Shown here: piece by piece, positions 8,067-19,623 of the stretch
How the letters are laid out: each line of letters starts with the position of its first letter
Position numbering within the stretch: position 1 is the first letter of the stretch
Source: Comamonadaceae bacterium 2FH
GTDB lineage: Bacteria > Pseudomonadota > Gammaproteobacteria > Burkholderiales > Burkholderiaceae_C
Direction: 5' to 3'
NCBI GenBank assembly: GCA_005503335.1
Contig: SCMQ01000024.1
Location: forward strand, 1 to 64,000
Length of the DNA stretch: 64,000 nucleotides
Made by a program: the position numbers and the translations under genes
The notes under the pieces: model-generated
The model's input: the letters and a program-made list of their open reading frames with translations, nothing else
Told to the model about the DNA's origin: nothing
Database searches by the model: none

Positions 8067-8870
8067 ATGCCCCGCCCCAGCAGTCTCCAGCCCACGCCGA
8101 TCGGCGACACGCTCGCCTTCATGCCCTCGCCATCCCGGCCGGTGCGGGTGCGCGCACGCACGCTGCAGGCCGACGCCCATCTGCAGCCGCACCAGCATGC
8201 CTGGGCCCAGCTGTCCTACTGCGACCGCGGCATCATGCAGGTCACGGCCCAGGTGGGCGACGAAGTGACCTACATCGTGCCGCCCTCGCGCGCGGTGTGG
8301 ATCCCGCCCCGGGCGCTGCATGCGGTGACGGTGCTGGAGGCGGCCCAGCTGCGCACCCTCTACATCGCCGCGGCAGCGGTGCCGCGCGACTGGACCGCAT
8401 GCCGCGTGATCAAGGTCAGCCCGCTGCTGCGCGAGCTGATCGCGGCGCTGGACGCGGACCCCGCCCCCGCGCGCGAGCAGGCCCTGACGACGCTGATCCT
8501 CGACGAGCTCGCGCGGGCCGACACCCAGGCCCTGGGCGTGCCCCTGCCCCATCCGTTGACCGGCGACAAGCGCCTGCGCGCGCTGTGCGAGGCGGTGCTG
8601 CGCGCGCCGGCCGAGCGCGCCACCCTAGGCGAATGGGCGCGCGACATCGGCGCCAGCGAGCGCACCGTGGCCCGGCTGTTCCGCGACGAGCTCGGCACCA
8701 GCTACCAGCAGTGGCGCCAGCAGGTGGTGCTGGCCCATGCCCTGCCGCTGCTGGCGCGCGGAACACCGGTCAGCCAGGTCGCCGCCGCCAGCGGCTACGC
8801 CAGCGACAGCGCCTTCAGCGCCATGTTCAAGGCCGCCATGGGCCAGCCGCCCAGCGCGTTCCAGGACTGA
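8067..8870 (+). CDS. AraC-family transcriptional regulator
   Basis: A 267-residue protein with an N-terminal cupin sensor domain (motif LQPHQHAWAQLSYCDRG, about residues 36-55) and a C-terminal pair of helix-turn-helix motifs (about residues 165-260: LGEWARDIGASERTVARLF and VSQVAAASGYASDSAFSAMFK). The HTH pair with ASDSAFSAMFK is diagnostic for AraC/XylS. The start at 8067 is the first ATG; no good ribosome site is visible and the frame is open upstream. Gene position argues that it controls the divergent MFS exporter, possibly on sensing an exported compound. Confidence 0.9.
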   Translation: MPRPSSLQPTPIGDTLAFMPSPSRPVRVRARTLQADAHLQPHQHAWAQLSYCDRGIMQVTAQVGDEVTYIVPPSRAVWIPPRALHAVTVLEAAQLRTLYIAAAAVPRDWTACRVIKVSPLLRELIAALDADPAPAREQALTTLILDELARADTQALGVPLPHPLTGDKRLRALCEAVLRAPAERATLGEWARDIGASERTVARLFRDELGTSYQQWRQQVVLAHALPLLARGTPVSQVAAASGYASDSAFSAMFKAAMGQPPSAFQD

Positions 8871-8883
8871 TTGCCCACGGGCA

Positions 8884-8897
8884 TTGACACTGGTCAA
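8884..8897. promoter_or_regulatory. FNR-like TTGAC-N4-GTCAA site upstream of moaA
   Basis: TTGACACTGGTCAA has the 5-4-5 symmetry of FNR/CRP-family sites (FNR consensus TTGAT-N4-ATCAA) with C/G replacing T/A at the inner positions. It lies 57 bases upstream of moaA. Molybdenum-cofactor operons are FNR-controlled in E. coli, so the location is sensible. A nearly identical site occurs at 34362-34375. Binding is not proven. Confidence 0.35.
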
Positions 8898-8953
8898 GCC
8901 AGGGCTTCGCCCGACAGGGCACCAGAGGCGGGCAACTGCGGCAAAATCGAACC

Positions 8954-10090
8954 ATGTCCGAACGCGTCATTCCCCTGGTCGACCAGCGCATCGCCGCGCT
9001 GGCTGCGACCGTACCGGCCGAGCCCATCGCCGCCACGGGCCTGCTGAGCGACCGGCTAGGCCGTCCGCTGCGCGATCTGCGCATCAGCGTGACCGACCGC
9101 TGCAACTTCCGCTGCAACTACTGCATGCCCAAGGAAGTGTTCGACAAGGACTATCCCTACCTGCCGCACGCCGCGCTGCTGAGCTTCGAGGAAATCACGC
9201 GCGTGGCGCGCCTGTTCGCCGCGCACGGCGTGCGCAAGATCCGCCTGACCGGCGGCGAGCCCCTGCTGCGCAAGAACCTCGAGATCCTGATCGAGCAGCT
9301 CGCCGCACTGCGCACGGTGGACGGCGCGCCGCTGGACCTCACCCTCACCACCAACGGCGCGCTGCTGGCGCGCAAGGCCAAGGCGCTCAAGGCGGCCGGC
9401 CTGCAGCGCGTCACCGTGAGCCTGGACGGCTTGGACGACGCGGTGTTCCGCCGCATGAACGACGTCGATTTCCCGGTCGCCGAGGTGCTGCACGGCATAG
9501 CCGCCGCGCGCGAGGCGGGCCTGGGCCCGATCAAGGTCAACATGGTGGTCAAGCGCGGCACCAACGACCAGGAAATCCTGCCCATGGCGCGCCATTTCCG
9601 CGGCAGCGGCATCGTGCTGCGCTTCATCGAGTACATGGACGTGGGCGCCACCAACGGCTGGCGCATGGACGAGGTGCTGCCCAGCGCCGAGGTGGTGCAG
9701 CGTATCCACGCGCAACTGCCGCTGGTCCAGCTCGAGCCCTCGGCTCCCGGCGAGACCGCAGAGCGCTGGGGCTACGCCGGCGCCGACGGCCGCCACGATC
9801 CGGCGCTGGGCGAGATCGGCGTGATCAGCAGCGTGACCCAGGCCTTCTGCGGCGACTGCAACCGCGCGCGCCTGTCCACCGAAGGCCGGCTCTACCTCTG
9901 CCTGTTCGCGAACCAGGGCCACGACCTGCGCGCCCTGCTGCGCGGCGGCGCGAGCGACGCCGACATCGCCTCGGCGATCGCCCAGATCTGGCAGGGCCGA
10001 GCCGACCGCTACTCCGAGCTGCGCGGCAACCTGGCCCCCGATACCGGCAGCGGCGCGCGCCGTGTCGAGATGAGCTACATCGGTGGCTGA
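8954..10090 (+). CDS. moaA: GTP 3',8-cyclase MoaA (molybdenum cofactor biosynthesis)
   Basis: A radical-SAM enzyme that rearranges GTP to 3',8-cyclo-GTP, the first step of molybdopterin synthesis. The 378-residue protein has the N-terminal SAM cluster motif C50-x3-C54-x2-C57, the TGGEPLLR motif, and the second cluster ligands C299, C302 and C316 near the C terminus. It ends in Gly-Gly, which is needed for activity in this family. The N-terminal 30 residues are longer than usual, but the ATG at 8954 is the only good start. It is the first gene of a moaA-mobA-moeA operon and overlaps mobA by 8 bases. Confidence 0.97.
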   Translation: MSERVIPLVDQRIAALAATVPAEPIAATGLLSDRLGRPLRDLRISVTDRCNFRCNYCMPKEVFDKDYPYLPHAALLSFEEITRVARLFAAHGVRKIRLTGGEPLLRKNLEILIEQLAALRTVDGAPLDLTLTTNGALLARKAKALKAAGLQRVTVSLDGLDDAVFRRMNDVDFPVAEVLHGIAAAREAGLGPIKVNMVVKRGTNDQEILPMARHFRGSGIVLRFIEYMDVGATNGWRMDEVLPSAEVVQRIHAQLPLVQLEPSAPGETAERWGYAGADGRHDPALGEIGVISSVTQAFCGDCNRARLSTEGRLYLCLFANQGHDLRALLRGGASDADIASAIAQIWQGRADRYSELRGNLAPDTGSGARRVEMSYIGG

Positions 10091-10726
10091 TCCGTTGCAG
10101 CAACCGCCCCAGATCCCATCCGGGGACATCACCGGCCTGATCCTGGCCGGCGGGCGCGGCTCGCGCATGGGCGGCGTCGACAAGGGCCTGCAGAACTTCC
10201 GCGGCGCGCCGCTGGCCTGGCATGCGCTGACGCGCCTGCAGCAGCAAGGCGGGCTGGTCGGCGAAATCCTGATCAACGCCAACCGCAACCTGGCCGCCTA
10301 CGAATCCCTGGGCGCACCGGTCTGGCCCGACAGCCTGTCCGACTACGCCGGGCCGCTGGCCGGATTTCTGACCGGCCTCGAGCACTGCGCCTCGCCCTAC
10401 CTGCTGAGCGTGCCCTGCGACACGCCGCTGTTTCCGCTCGACCTCGCCGAGCGCCTGGCCCAGGCCCTGCTGCGCGAGGATGCCGAGATCGCCATGGCCG
10501 CGGCCCGCGAGGCCGACGGCCGGCTGCGCTCCCAGCCCGTGTTCTGCCTGCTGCGCCGCGAGCTGCTGGAGAGCCTGCTGCGCTTCACCCAGGCCGGCGG
10601 CCGCAAGATCGACGCCTGGACCGCGCAGCACCGCACCGTGCTCGTGCCCTTCGACCGGCCGGGCGACGATGCCAGGGCCTTCTTCAACGCCAACACCCTG
10701 GCCGAACTGCATTCCCTGGAACAAGC

Positions 10727-10730
<4 letters not shown>
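10083..10730 (+). CDS. mobA: Molybdenum cofactor guanylyltransferase
   Basis: Transfers GMP from GTP to Mo-molybdopterin to give the guanine dinucleotide form used by DMSO-reductase-type enzymes and many nitrate/formate enzymes. The 215-residue protein has the nucleotidyltransferase motif [16 protein letters not shown] at residues 21-36 and the PCDTPLFP metal/nucleotide segment around residue 104. Translation probably begins at GTG (10083), inside the moaA end, so the two genes are coupled. It overlaps moeA by 4 bases (ATGA). Confidence 0.95.
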
Positions 10731-12186
<1,456 letters not shown>

Positions 12187-12190
<4 letters not shown>

Positions 12191-13575
12191 GCCGCCTCGG
12201 CGGCCAGCACACGGCAGACCTTGCCGCTGCGCCCGCGCGGCACCTGCCCCAGCTCCTCGATCACGCGGATCGGCTGCAGGCCCAGCACCTCGGCGAAACC
12301 GGACAGCGCGGCGCGGCAGCGCGCCATGGCCGCCGCCGCATCGCCGCCCTGCAGGTCCAGGCGCAGCACCAGGGTGTGGGCGTCGCGCTGACGCAGCTGG
12401 AAATCGAACACGCCGGCCTGGTCCTCCAGCACCGTGGTCAATGCCAGCGGCAGCAGGGTCACCTTGCGTCCTCCGCGGCCGGCCATCACCAGGGGCGCGT
12501 CGCCGCGGCCCTGCACCTCGATCACCGGCAGCGGAGAGCCGCAGGCACAGCGCTCGGCGTGGACCGTGACCTGGTCGCCCAGGTCGTAGCGCAGCAGGGG
12601 CTGGACGGTCTGGGCCAGATGGGTCAGCAAGGTGGTGCAAGGCGTCTGGCCGGCGGGCACGGGGCGCCGCTGCTCGTCCACCGGCTCCAGGATCACCCAG
12701 TCGGCGTTGGCGTGCAGGCAGCCCTGGCGGCATTCCCAGGCGATGCTGAGGAACTCCGAGGCCCCGTAGCTGTTGCGCAGGCTGCAGTCCCAGGCCTGGG
12801 TCACGCTCTGGCGCACGGCCGGGCTCAGGTTCTCGCCGCCGGTCCAGACCTCGCGCGGGCGCACCCGCAGCGCCCCGCTGCGCGCCTGCTCGGCCAGCAG
12901 CGAGGCCACGGTCGGATAGCAGGCGATCACCGTGGGCCAGAAGGCGTTGAGCCCCGCCACCAGCGCCTCGGCGGACTGCAGGATGGAGAAACTCTGCATC
13001 GCCTGGGCCATCCAGGGATTGATCTGGCGCAGCCGCTGCACCGAGACATAGCTCGCGAAATGGCCGTTGGTCGCGCCGACGAAAGCGATGCGCTCGCCAA
13101 CGCACCAGGGGTCCACCCAGCGCCGCAGCGGGCGCGGCGCATGCCGGCGCAGCGTCTCCAGCGCGTCGTAGACGGCCATGGCCTGGGCATCCTGCACGAA
13201 CAAGCCCGGCTGCGCGCTCGTGCCCGAACTCTCCCAGACCATGTAGCGCCCCAGGTAGGGCTCGGCGACCCGTCCGGCATCGGCCATGAAGGCGCGCAAC
13301 TCGTCGAGCTTGAGCTGCGGGTCGGTCACCCAGTCGTCGAAACGCTGCATCAGCTCGCCGCGCGTCACGACCGGCAGCGCCTGCAGCGGCGTCTGCCCCG
13401 GCGTCAGGCCGCGCAGCCGTTCGCGGTACAGGCGCGAGCGGCACTGCGCGAGCGCCATCACATGCGCCAGCCTGCGCTGTTGGCGGGCCAGGATCGCCGA
13501 GGGTGTGGCGTAGCCGACACTCAGCACGTCGGAAGCCACGACACTGAACTGCCAAGGATCGAACACGGGAGTCAT
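12187..13575 (-). CDS. Phenylacetate-CoA ligase-like (PaaK/CapK) adenylate-forming enzyme
   Basis: A 462-residue protein of the ANL superfamily, PaaK-like branch. It has the weakly conserved AMP/phosphate segment WESSGTSAQPG (about residue 114), the YGASEF motif (about residue 269), and the LLRYDLGD and GRSGKVCRV motifs near the C terminus. Such proteins activate an aromatic or other carboxylic acid as acyl-AMP and usually pass it to CoA. The substrate is not predictable, and no acyl-degradation genes are adjacent. The start ATG at 13575 follows AAGGTGA. It ends tail-to-tail with moeA, sharing the CTAG bases. Confidence 0.82.
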
Positions 13576-13772
13576 ACGCTGCTCACCTTGCCTTTCCGGG
13601 AATCAGGGAGGGAAGACACGCCCCGACCTCCGGGGCCACCCAACTCAACAGCCGGCTTGCCCGGCCTGTCACCTGCGGCCATGCTAGGCCACCAGCGCCC
13701 TCTCGCCTTGCGCTGGATCAACGTCGGGCGGCGCCGGAAGACCCGGCGGCGCTCGAGGAAAAACACTGAAGA

Positions 13773-16700
13773 TTAGTTGACCGATGCGGCCCGGTCAAGC
13801 GGCGATGCATGGGGGTGCGGCACCTCGTCCACCGCCACCGTGATGGCGCCCGGCACGGCCTTGCGCGCAAACAGCGAGTACATGGCGGGCACGACGAAGA
13901 TGGTCAGCAAGGTGCCCAGCGACATGCCGCCCACGATGACCCAGCCGATCTGGATGCGGCTTTCGGCGCCGGCACCGCTGGCCGTGGCCAACGGTACCGC
14001 ACCCAGCACCATGGCGCCAGTGGTCATCAGGATGGGCCGCAGGCGCTGCGCCGAGGCCTTGACCAGCGCGTCGATCATCGAAAGGCCCTGCTCGCGCAGC
14101 TGGTTGGTGAATTCGACGATCAGGATGCCGTGCTTGGTGATCAGGCCGACCAGGGTGATCAGGCCGATCTGCGAGTACACGTTGAGCGAGCCGCCCGACC
14201 ACTTGAGCGCCAGCAGCGCACCGATCATGGACAGCGGCACCGACAGCATGATCACCAGCGGGTCGACGAAGCTCTCGAACTGCGCGGCCAGCACCAGGAA
14301 GATGAACAGCAGGGCCAGCACGAAGACGATCAGCAGCGCGCCCTGCGAGCTGCGGAACTCGCGCGAGGTGCCGTTGAGGTCGGTGGTGTAGCCCGGCTTG
14401 AGCACCTTGGCCGCGGTCTGGTCCAGAAAGCCCAGCGCCTGGCCCAGCGAGTAGTCGGGCGCGAGGTTGGCCGTGATCGAGGCCGAGCGGCGCTGGCCGA
14501 AGTGGTTGAGCTCGCGCGGGCTGACGCTCTCGCGCACCGTCACCAGGGCCGACAGCGGGATCATGGCGTCGTTGCGCCCGCGCACCTGGATGCGCTCGAT
14601 GTCCTCGGGCGTGGTGCGCCCGCTGGCCTGGGTCTGCACGATCACGTCGTACTGCTCGGCGTCGCGCTTGTAGCGCGTCACGTTGCGACCGCCCAGCATG
14701 GTCTCGATGGCGCGCGCCACCACGTCCACGCTGACGCCCAGGTCCGCCGCCTTGGCCCGGTCGACGTCGATGCGCAGCTCGGGCTTGTTCAGGCGCAGGT
14801 CCACGTCGGGCGAGACGATGCCGGGGTTCTTGGCGATCTCGCCCTGCATCTGGCGCAGCACGCGGTTGAGGTTCTCGTAGCTGTCCGAGGTCTGGATCAC
14901 GAAGTTGACGGGCCGCTCGCGAAAGCCCTGGCCCAGCGAAGGCGGCGTGATCGGAAAGGCGTTGACGCCCGGCAAGCCGTTGAACTTGGGCTGCAGCTCA
15001 CGCGCAATCTCCAGCGTGGACTTGCTGCGGTTTTCCCAGTCCACGGTGCGATAGACCACGCTGGCCTGGGCCACGGTGGGGTTGCCGACGTTGGCGAAGA
15101 TGCGGTCGAACTCGGGGTAGGCCTGACCCATGCGCTCCAGCGCCTGGGCGTAGCGGTTGGTGTAGTCCAGCGTCGCGCCATCGGGCGCGTTCACCGTGGC
15201 CAGGATGGTGCCGCGGTCCTCCAGCGGCGCGAGTTCCTGCTTCATGCCCGGGTAGACGAAGTAGATCGCCGCCGCGCAACCCAGCATCACCGCCACCACC
15301 GCCCAGCGCGCCTTGAGCAGCACCCAGCGCAGCAGGCGGCCATAGGCCTGGGACAGCGCCGTCAGCCAGCGCTCCATGCCGCGGTCGAACAGGTTGGGCT
15401 TGGGGTTGTGACGCAGCAGCAGCGAGCACATCATGGGCGAGAGCGTCAGCGCGACGAAGCCCGAGACCAGCACCGCGCCGGCCAGCGCCAGCGCGAACTC
15501 CATGAACAGACGGCCGGTGCGCCCGGGGGTGAAGGCCAGCGGTGCATAGACGGCGGCCAGGGTGAGCGTCATCGCGACCACGGCGAAGCCGATTTCCTTG
15601 GCCCCCTTGATCGCGGCCGAGAACGGGTCCAGCCCCTCCTCGATGTGGCGGAAGATGTTCTCCAGCACCACGATGGCGTCGTCCACCACCAGGCCGATCG
15701 CCAGCACCAGCGCCAGCAGGGTCAGCGTGTTGATCGTGAAGCCGGCCAGCGCCATCAGGGCGAAGGCGCCGATCAGGCTGACCGGAATGGTCACGATGGG
15801 AATGATGGAGGCGCGCGCGGTGCGCAGGAACACGAAGATCACCAGCGCCACCAGGCCCACGGCCTCGGCGATGGTCTGGTAGACGCTCTTGACCGAGCGG
15901 TCGATGAACACCGAGTTGTCGTTGGCGACCTCCACCGAAAGGTCTGGCGGCAGGTCGGCCTTCAGCCGCGGCAGCACGTCGCGCACGCCCTGGGACAGCA
16001 ACAGCGGGTTGGCCGTGGCCTGACGGATCACGCCGGCCGAGATGGCCGGGCGGCCGTTCAGGCGCACCGCGCTGCGCTCGTCGGCCGCGCCCTCCTGCAC
16101 CCGCGCCACGTCGCGCAGCTTGACCGGAAAGCCGTTCACCGTCTTGAGCACGATCTCGGCGAACTGGCCCGGACGGATCAGCTCGGTCTGCGAGGTGACG
16201 CTGAACTCGCGCTGCTGCGACTCGATGCGGCCGGCCGGCAGCTCGAGGTTGCTGCGGCGGATCGCGTCCTCCACGTCCTGGGTGGTCAGGCGGTAGGCGG
16301 CCAGCCGGTCCGGGTCCAGCCAGACCCGCATGGCGTACTTGCGCTCGCCGAAGATGCGCACGTCGGCCACGCCGGTCACGGTCTGCAGGCGCGGCTTGAC
16401 GACGCGGCTGACCAGGTCGTTGACCTGCAGCGGCGACAGCGTGTCGCTGGTGAAGGCCAGCCAGATCACCGGGAAGGCATCGGCCTCGACCTTGGCGATC
16501 ACCGGCTCGTCGATCGCCTGCGGCAGGCGGTTGCGCACGCGCGAGGTGCGGTCGCGCACCTCGGCGGCAGCCGAGTCGGCGTCCTTCTCGAGCCTGAAGC
16601 GCACGCTGATCTGCGCCTGCTCGGCGCGGCTGATCGAGGTGATCACGTCCACCGCGTCGATGCCGGCGATCGAGTCCTCCAGCGGCTTGGTGACCTGCGA

Positions 16701-16880
16701 CTCGATGACCTCGGCCGAGGCGCCCGCATAGCGCACGCTCACCGTGACCACGGGCTCGTCGATCTTGGGGTACTCGCGCACGCTCAGGCGGTTGAAACTG
16801 ACGGCGCCTATCAACACGATCAGCAGGGACAGCACGGTGGCGAACACCGGCCGGCGGATGGACACTTCGGCTAGTTGCAT
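13773..16880 (-). CDS. RND efflux pump inner-membrane subunit (HAE1 family)
   Basis: A proton-driven drug exporter of the AcrB/MdtB type: 1035 residues, twelve membrane helices and two large periplasmic loops. The proton-relay aspartates are present as GLVVDDAIVVLENIF in helix 4 (near residue 400). The start is set at the ATG at 16880 (MQLAEVSIRRPVFATVL), the classic RND opening; the frame continues open upstream into the adaptor gene but is not protein-like there. It is the second gene of a two-gene operon with the adaptor, 23 bases apart. No outer-membrane channel gene is adjacent, so a shared TolC-like protein is expected. Substrates are unknown. Confidence 0.96.
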   Translation of the reverse strand: MQLAEVSIRRPVFATVLSLLIVLIGAVSFNRLSVREYPKIDEPVVTVSVRYAGASAEVIESQVTKPLEDSIAGIDAVDVITSISRAEQAQISVRFRLEKDADSAAAEVRDRTSRVRNRLPQAIDEPVIAKVEADAFPVIWLAFTSDTLSPLQVNDLVSRVVKPRLQTVTGVADVRIFGERKYAMRVWLDPDRLAAYRLTTQDVEDAIRRSNLELPAGRIESQQREFSVTSQTELIRPGQFAEIVLKTVNGFPVKLRDVARVQEGAADERSAVRLNGRPAISAGVIRQATANPLLLSQGVRDVLPRLKADLPPDLSVEVANDNSVFIDRSVKSVYQTIAEAVGLVALVIFVFLRTARASIIPIVTIPVSLIGAFALMALAGFTINTLTLLALVLAIGLVVDDAIVVLENIFRHIEEGLDPFSAAIKGAKEIGFAVVAMTLTLAAVYAPLAFTPGRTGRLFMEFALALAGAVLVSGFVALTLSPMMCSLLLRHNPKPNLFDRGMERWLTALSQAYGRLLRWVLLKARWAVVAVMLGCAAAIYFVYPGMKQELAPLEDRGTILATVNAPDGATLDYTNRYAQALERMGQAYPEFDRIFANVGNPTVAQASVVYRTVDWENRSKSTLEIARELQPKFNGLPGVNAFPITPPSLGQGFRERPVNFVIQTSDSYENLNRVLRQMQGEIAKNPGIVSPDVDLRLNKPELRIDVDRAKAADLGVSVDVVARAIETMLGGRNVTRYKRDAEQYDVIVQTQASGRTTPEDIERIQVRGRNDAMIPLSALVTVRESVSPRELNHFGQRRSASITANLAPDYSLGQALGFLDQTAAKVLKPGYTTDLNGTSREFRSSQGALLIVFVLALLFIFLVLAAQFESFVDPLVIMLSVPLSMIGALLALKWSGGSLNVYSQIGLITLVGLITKHGILIVEFTNQLREQGLSMIDALVKASAQRLRPILMTTGAMVLGAVPLATASGAGAESRIQIGWVIVGGMSLGTLLTIFVVPAMYSLFARKAVPGAITVAVDEVPHPHASPLDRAASVN

Positions 16881-16903
16881 GGCTTGCAGCCCGGTGGTGG
16901 CGC

Positions 16904-18193
16904 TCAGGCCGGCCGGCGCTCGATCGCGCAGGGGTTGGGGCCCGCTGGCGCGCGCGCCGCTGTGGCCGCGGCCAGGGCCGTGCCGCCCGCCGCCGAAGCA
17001 GGAGAGGCCGGCGTGCCGGCGGGCGCCGAAGCGCGCGGGGCCGGGCTGCCGGCCGGGGCGCTCGCCGCCGCACCAGGGCGGCCGAGCTCGACCACGCGCA
17101 CCACGGTGTCGTCGCGCTGCACGCGCTGCTGGCCCGCGGTCACCACGCGGTCGCCGGGCTCCAGGCCCAACAGCACCTCCACCCGGCCCGGCATGCGCAG
17201 GCCCAGGCGAACCTCGACGCGGCGCGTCGCCAGGCTGTCCTGGTCCGGCCCCTCGACCAGCTTGATCACGTACTGGCGCCCGCCCTGCGGCACGATGGCC
17301 TCCTCGGGCACCACGCGCGCGTCCTCGCGCACGCCGAACACCGCGGTGACGCGGGCGAACATGCCGGGGCGCAGCTGCAGCGCGCGGTTGTCGATGCAGC
17401 CGCGCACGCCGACCGAGCGTGCGTTGGCATCGACCAGCGGATCGACGGCCTGGATCAGCGCCTGGAACGGGCGGCCCGGCAGCGCGTCCACGGCCACATC
17501 GGCCTGCTGGCCCGGCTTGATGCGGGTCTGGAAGCGCTCGGGCAGGCGGAAATCGACGTACAAGGCCTCCATGTCCTCGATGTTGACGATGTCCGCCCCG
17601 TCCTTGAGGTAGTCGCCCACGTTGACGCTGCGTATGCCGGCAACACCGTCGAACGGCGCCACCAGGCGCAGCCGCGCCACCGTGGCCTGGGCCAGCGCCA
17701 CCTTGGCCTGGGCGACCTGCAGCGCCGCGCCGCTCTCGTCGACCGAGCGCTGGCTGATGAAGTTCTGCGCCACCAGCTCCTGGTTGCGCCGGTGGTTGGC
17801 CTGGGCGATCGACAGCTCGGCCTGGCTCTGCTGCAGCTGGGCCTGCGGCAGCCGGTCGTCCAGCTGCACCAGCAGCTGACCCTTGCGCACGCGCTGGCCG
17901 TCGCTGAAATGCAGCCGCGCCACGCGCCCGCTGACCTCGGGGCGCAGCACCACGCCCTGGCGCGAGCGCAGGCTGCCGACCGCCTGGGTGTCGTCGACCA
18001 GCCGCATCAGCTGCACGGTGGCGGCCTCCACGGCCGGCGGGCGCGCCGGGCCGCGCGCGCCGGCGGCCGGGGCGCTGGCCTGCCCCTCGACGGCCGGCTC
18101 GGAACGCGGCTTGTGCTGATACCACCAAGCGGCCCCCGAGGCCGCTGCAATGCCGACCGCGGCGACCACGGTGTAGATGACTTTGGATGCCAT
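16904..18193 (-). CDS. RND periplasmic adaptor (membrane fusion protein)
   Basis: Links the RND pump to the outer-membrane channel. The 429-residue protein has an N-terminal membrane anchor (about residues 5-22, no lipobox), then lipoyl-like half-motifs (VLRPEVSGRVARLHFSDGQ and RLVAPFDGVAGIRSVNVGD) around a coiled coil of about 60 residues (LQQSQAELSIAQANHRR...). The barrel and proximal domains follow. The last 60 residues are a low-complexity Ala/Pro/Gly tail. The start was placed at MASKVIY (18193); an in-frame ATG 11 codons earlier is possible, and neither has a strong ribosome site. First gene of the pump operon. Confidence 0.92.
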   Translation of the reverse strand: MASKVIYTVVAAVGIAAASGAAWWYQHKPRSEPAVEGQASAPAAGARGPARPPAVEAATVQLMRLVDDTQAVGSLRSRQGVVLRPEVSGRVARLHFSDGQRVRKGQLLVQLDDRLPQAQLQQSQAELSIAQANHRRNQELVAQNFISQRSVDESGAALQVAQAKVALAQATVARLRLVAPFDGVAGIRSVNVGDYLKDGADIVNIEDMEALYVDFRLPERFQTRIKPGQQADVAVDALPGRPFQALIQAVDPLVDANARSVGVRGCIDNRALQLRPGMFARVTAVFGVREDARVVPEEAIVPQGGRQYVIKLVEGPDQDSLATRRVEVRLGLRMPGRVEVLLGLEPGDRVVTAGQQRVQRDDTVVRVVELGRPGAAASAPAGSPAPRASAPAGTPASPASAAGGTALAAATAARAPAGPNPCAIERRPA

Positions 18194-18333
18194 GAAGGAA
18201 ACTGTCCGGTGTTGCAGGCGGAGCATGCGCCTGGGTGGCCGCTCCGTGTCAGTCCGCAATGTAACAGCGCGTACGCAACCCTACTGGGCGCATTTCCCTT
18301 CCGGGCGGGCCTGAGCGGCCCCAAAGCCGCATC

Positions 18334-18351
18334 TTTACCTGAGATTTACCT
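18334..18351 (-). promoter_or_regulatory. CpxR-like direct repeat upstream of the RND operon
   Basis: On the minus strand AGGTAAA occurs twice with an 11-bp period (GTAAA-N6-GTAAA). This is close to the GTAAA-N5-GTAAA box of CpxR and of OmpR-family regulators generally. It lies 141 bases upstream of the adaptor start codon in the right orientation. CpxR regulates RND pumps in E. coli. The alternative is that it is simply the tail of the rnhA region. Confidence 0.35.
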
Positions 18352-18359
18352 CGCGCCGC

Positions 18360-18812
18360 TCAGCGGCGGCGCCCCAGGGCCTGCTCGACGCCGCGGTTGG
18401 CCAGCGCGTCGGCGCGCTCGTTGCCCGGGTCGCCCGAATGGCCCTTGACCCAGTGCCATTCGATGCGGTGGCCGGCGCCGCTGGCCAGCTGGTCCAGCCG
18501 CTGCCACAGTTCCACGTTCTTGACCGGCTGCTTGGTCGAGGTGCGCCAGCCCTTGGCTTTCCAGCCGTGGATCCATTCGGTGATGCCCTTGCGCACGTAC
18601 TCGCTGTCCAGGTAGAGCGAGACCTGGCAGGGGCGCTTGAGGGCCGACAGCGCCTCGATCACCGCGGTCAACTCCATGCGGTTGTTGGTGGTGGCGAGCT
18701 CGCCGCCAAACAGCTCCTTCTCGCTGCTGCCCGACTTGAGCAGCACGCCCCAACCGCCGGGGCCGGGGTTGCCCTTGCAGGCACCGTCGGTATGGATTTC
18801 AACGTGATTCAA
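18360..18812 (-). CDS. rnhA: Ribonuclease HI
   Basis: Cleaves the RNA strand of RNA-DNA hybrids and removes R-loops and primers. The 150-residue protein has the catalytic Asp9 (TDGACKGN), Glu47 (NNRMEL), Asp69 (YLDSEYV) and the His/Asp pair in [16 protein letters not shown]. The start is probably the TTG at 18812, giving the family opening [16 protein letters not shown]. There is no ATG at that point, and GGAAAAAG lies upstream. It overlaps the upstream methyltransferase gene by 14 bases, so translation is likely coupled. Confidence 0.95.
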   Translation of the reverse strand: MNHVEIHTDGACKGNPGPGGWGVLLKSGSSEKELFGGELATTNNRMELTAVIEALSALKRPCQVSLYLDSEYVRKGITEWIHGWKAKGWRTSTKQPVKNVELWQRLDQLASGAGHRIEWHWVKGHSGDPGNERADALANRGVEQALGRRR

Positions 18813-19623
18813 GTTCTTTTTCCGTTCTGGCCGGCCCGAAGCGGGCGCCATTGGCGATGGAAACCGGGGCCGTGGGAACGGCGCGCGCGGGGGCCCAGAG
18901 CGGACCCTGCAGCATCATGCCACGCACGCGCTTGACCGCGACCACGAAGTAGGCCGCGCCTAAGATCGGCCACCAGCGCGCGCCGGCCGCATCCATCCAG
19001 GCCAGGCGCTCGAGCCAGCGCTCGGTGCGCACGGCGGCGCGGTAGCAGCCGAAATCGCCGGACTCGACCTCGAATCCGAGCAGGCGCAGCCAGTCGCGCA
19101 GGCGCCAGTAGCCGATGTGCTCGCCCAATTCGGGCAGGAAGGGCTCGCCGAAGCCGAACCGGCGGTACAGCCGGGCGCGCCGCTGGCGCAGCCCCCAGAG
19201 GCTGACGGGGTTGAGGCCGCAGACCACGACACGGCCGTCGGGCACCAGCACGCGTTCCACCTCGCGCAGCGTGGCATGCGGGTCGGCGTTGTGCTCCAGC
19301 GTGTGCGGCAGCACGATCAGGTCCAGGCTGTGCTCGGGAAAGGGCAACGCCGCGAAATCGGTCGCCAGCGCCATGCGCGCGAACGCGGGCGCCTGCTCGG
19401 GGGCGGCCAGCCCCAGGTCGTCCAGCGCCAGCCAGCGGTGCGGCATGCGGTTGGCCTGCAGCGCGTCGACCTCGGGCAGGCCCAGCTGCAGCGCGTGGTA
19501 GCCGAAGATGTCGGCCACCGCCAGATCGAAACGCGCCTGCTCCCAGGCCAGCAGGTAGCGGCCGGGCGGGGTCTGGAGCCAGTCGTGCAGACCGGCCGCG
19601 CTTCTTATAATTTGCTGGCTCAT
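18799..19623 (-). CDS. SAM-dependent methyltransferase (class I fold, unassigned substrate)
   Basis: A 274-residue protein with a Rossmann-type methyltransferase core: [20 protein letters not shown] (acidic and post-II motifs) and [21 protein letters not shown] (about residues 120-145). The usual glycine-rich motif I is poorly conserved. Homologues sit beside gloB and rnhA in many beta- and gammaproteobacteria, but the methyl acceptor is not known. The start ATG at 19623 has GGAG 8-9 bases upstream. Its start codon overlaps that of gloB on the opposite strand, so each gene's leader lies inside the other's coding sequence. Confidence 0.85.
   Translation of the reverse strand: MSQQIIRSAAGLHDWLQTPPGRYLLAWEQARFDLAVADIFGYHALQLGLPEVDALQANRMPHRWLALDDLGLAAPEQAPAFARMALATDFAALPFPEHSLDLIVLPHTLEHNADPHATLREVERVLVPDGRVVVCGLNPVSLWGLRQRRARLYRRFGFGEPFLPELGEHIGYWRLRDWLRLLGFEVESGDFGCYRAAVRTERWLERLAWMDAAGARWWPILGAAYFVVAVKRVRGMMLQGPLWAPARAVPTAPVSIANGARFGPARTEKELESR
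19606..19611 (+). promoter_or_regulatory. -10 box TATAAT immediately before gloB
   Basis: A perfect TATAAT ends 10 bases before the gloB ATG. Transcription would start about 19617-19619, leaving a leader of only 3-5 bases and no ribosome-binding site (none is visible). The -35 region is weak. The box lies inside the 5' coding end of the methyltransferase on the other strand. Confidence 0.45.

Noticed and set aside
13809-16874. Open frame of over 1000 codons antisense to the RND pump
   Set aside because: The composition is His/Gln/Arg-rich and low complexity, as expected for the reverse complement of a membrane-protein gene; no domain is recognisable.
16881-18128. N-terminal extension of the RND pump (about 415 extra residues)
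   Set aside because: The extension is the adaptor gene read in another frame; the pump begins at its classic N-terminus at 16880.
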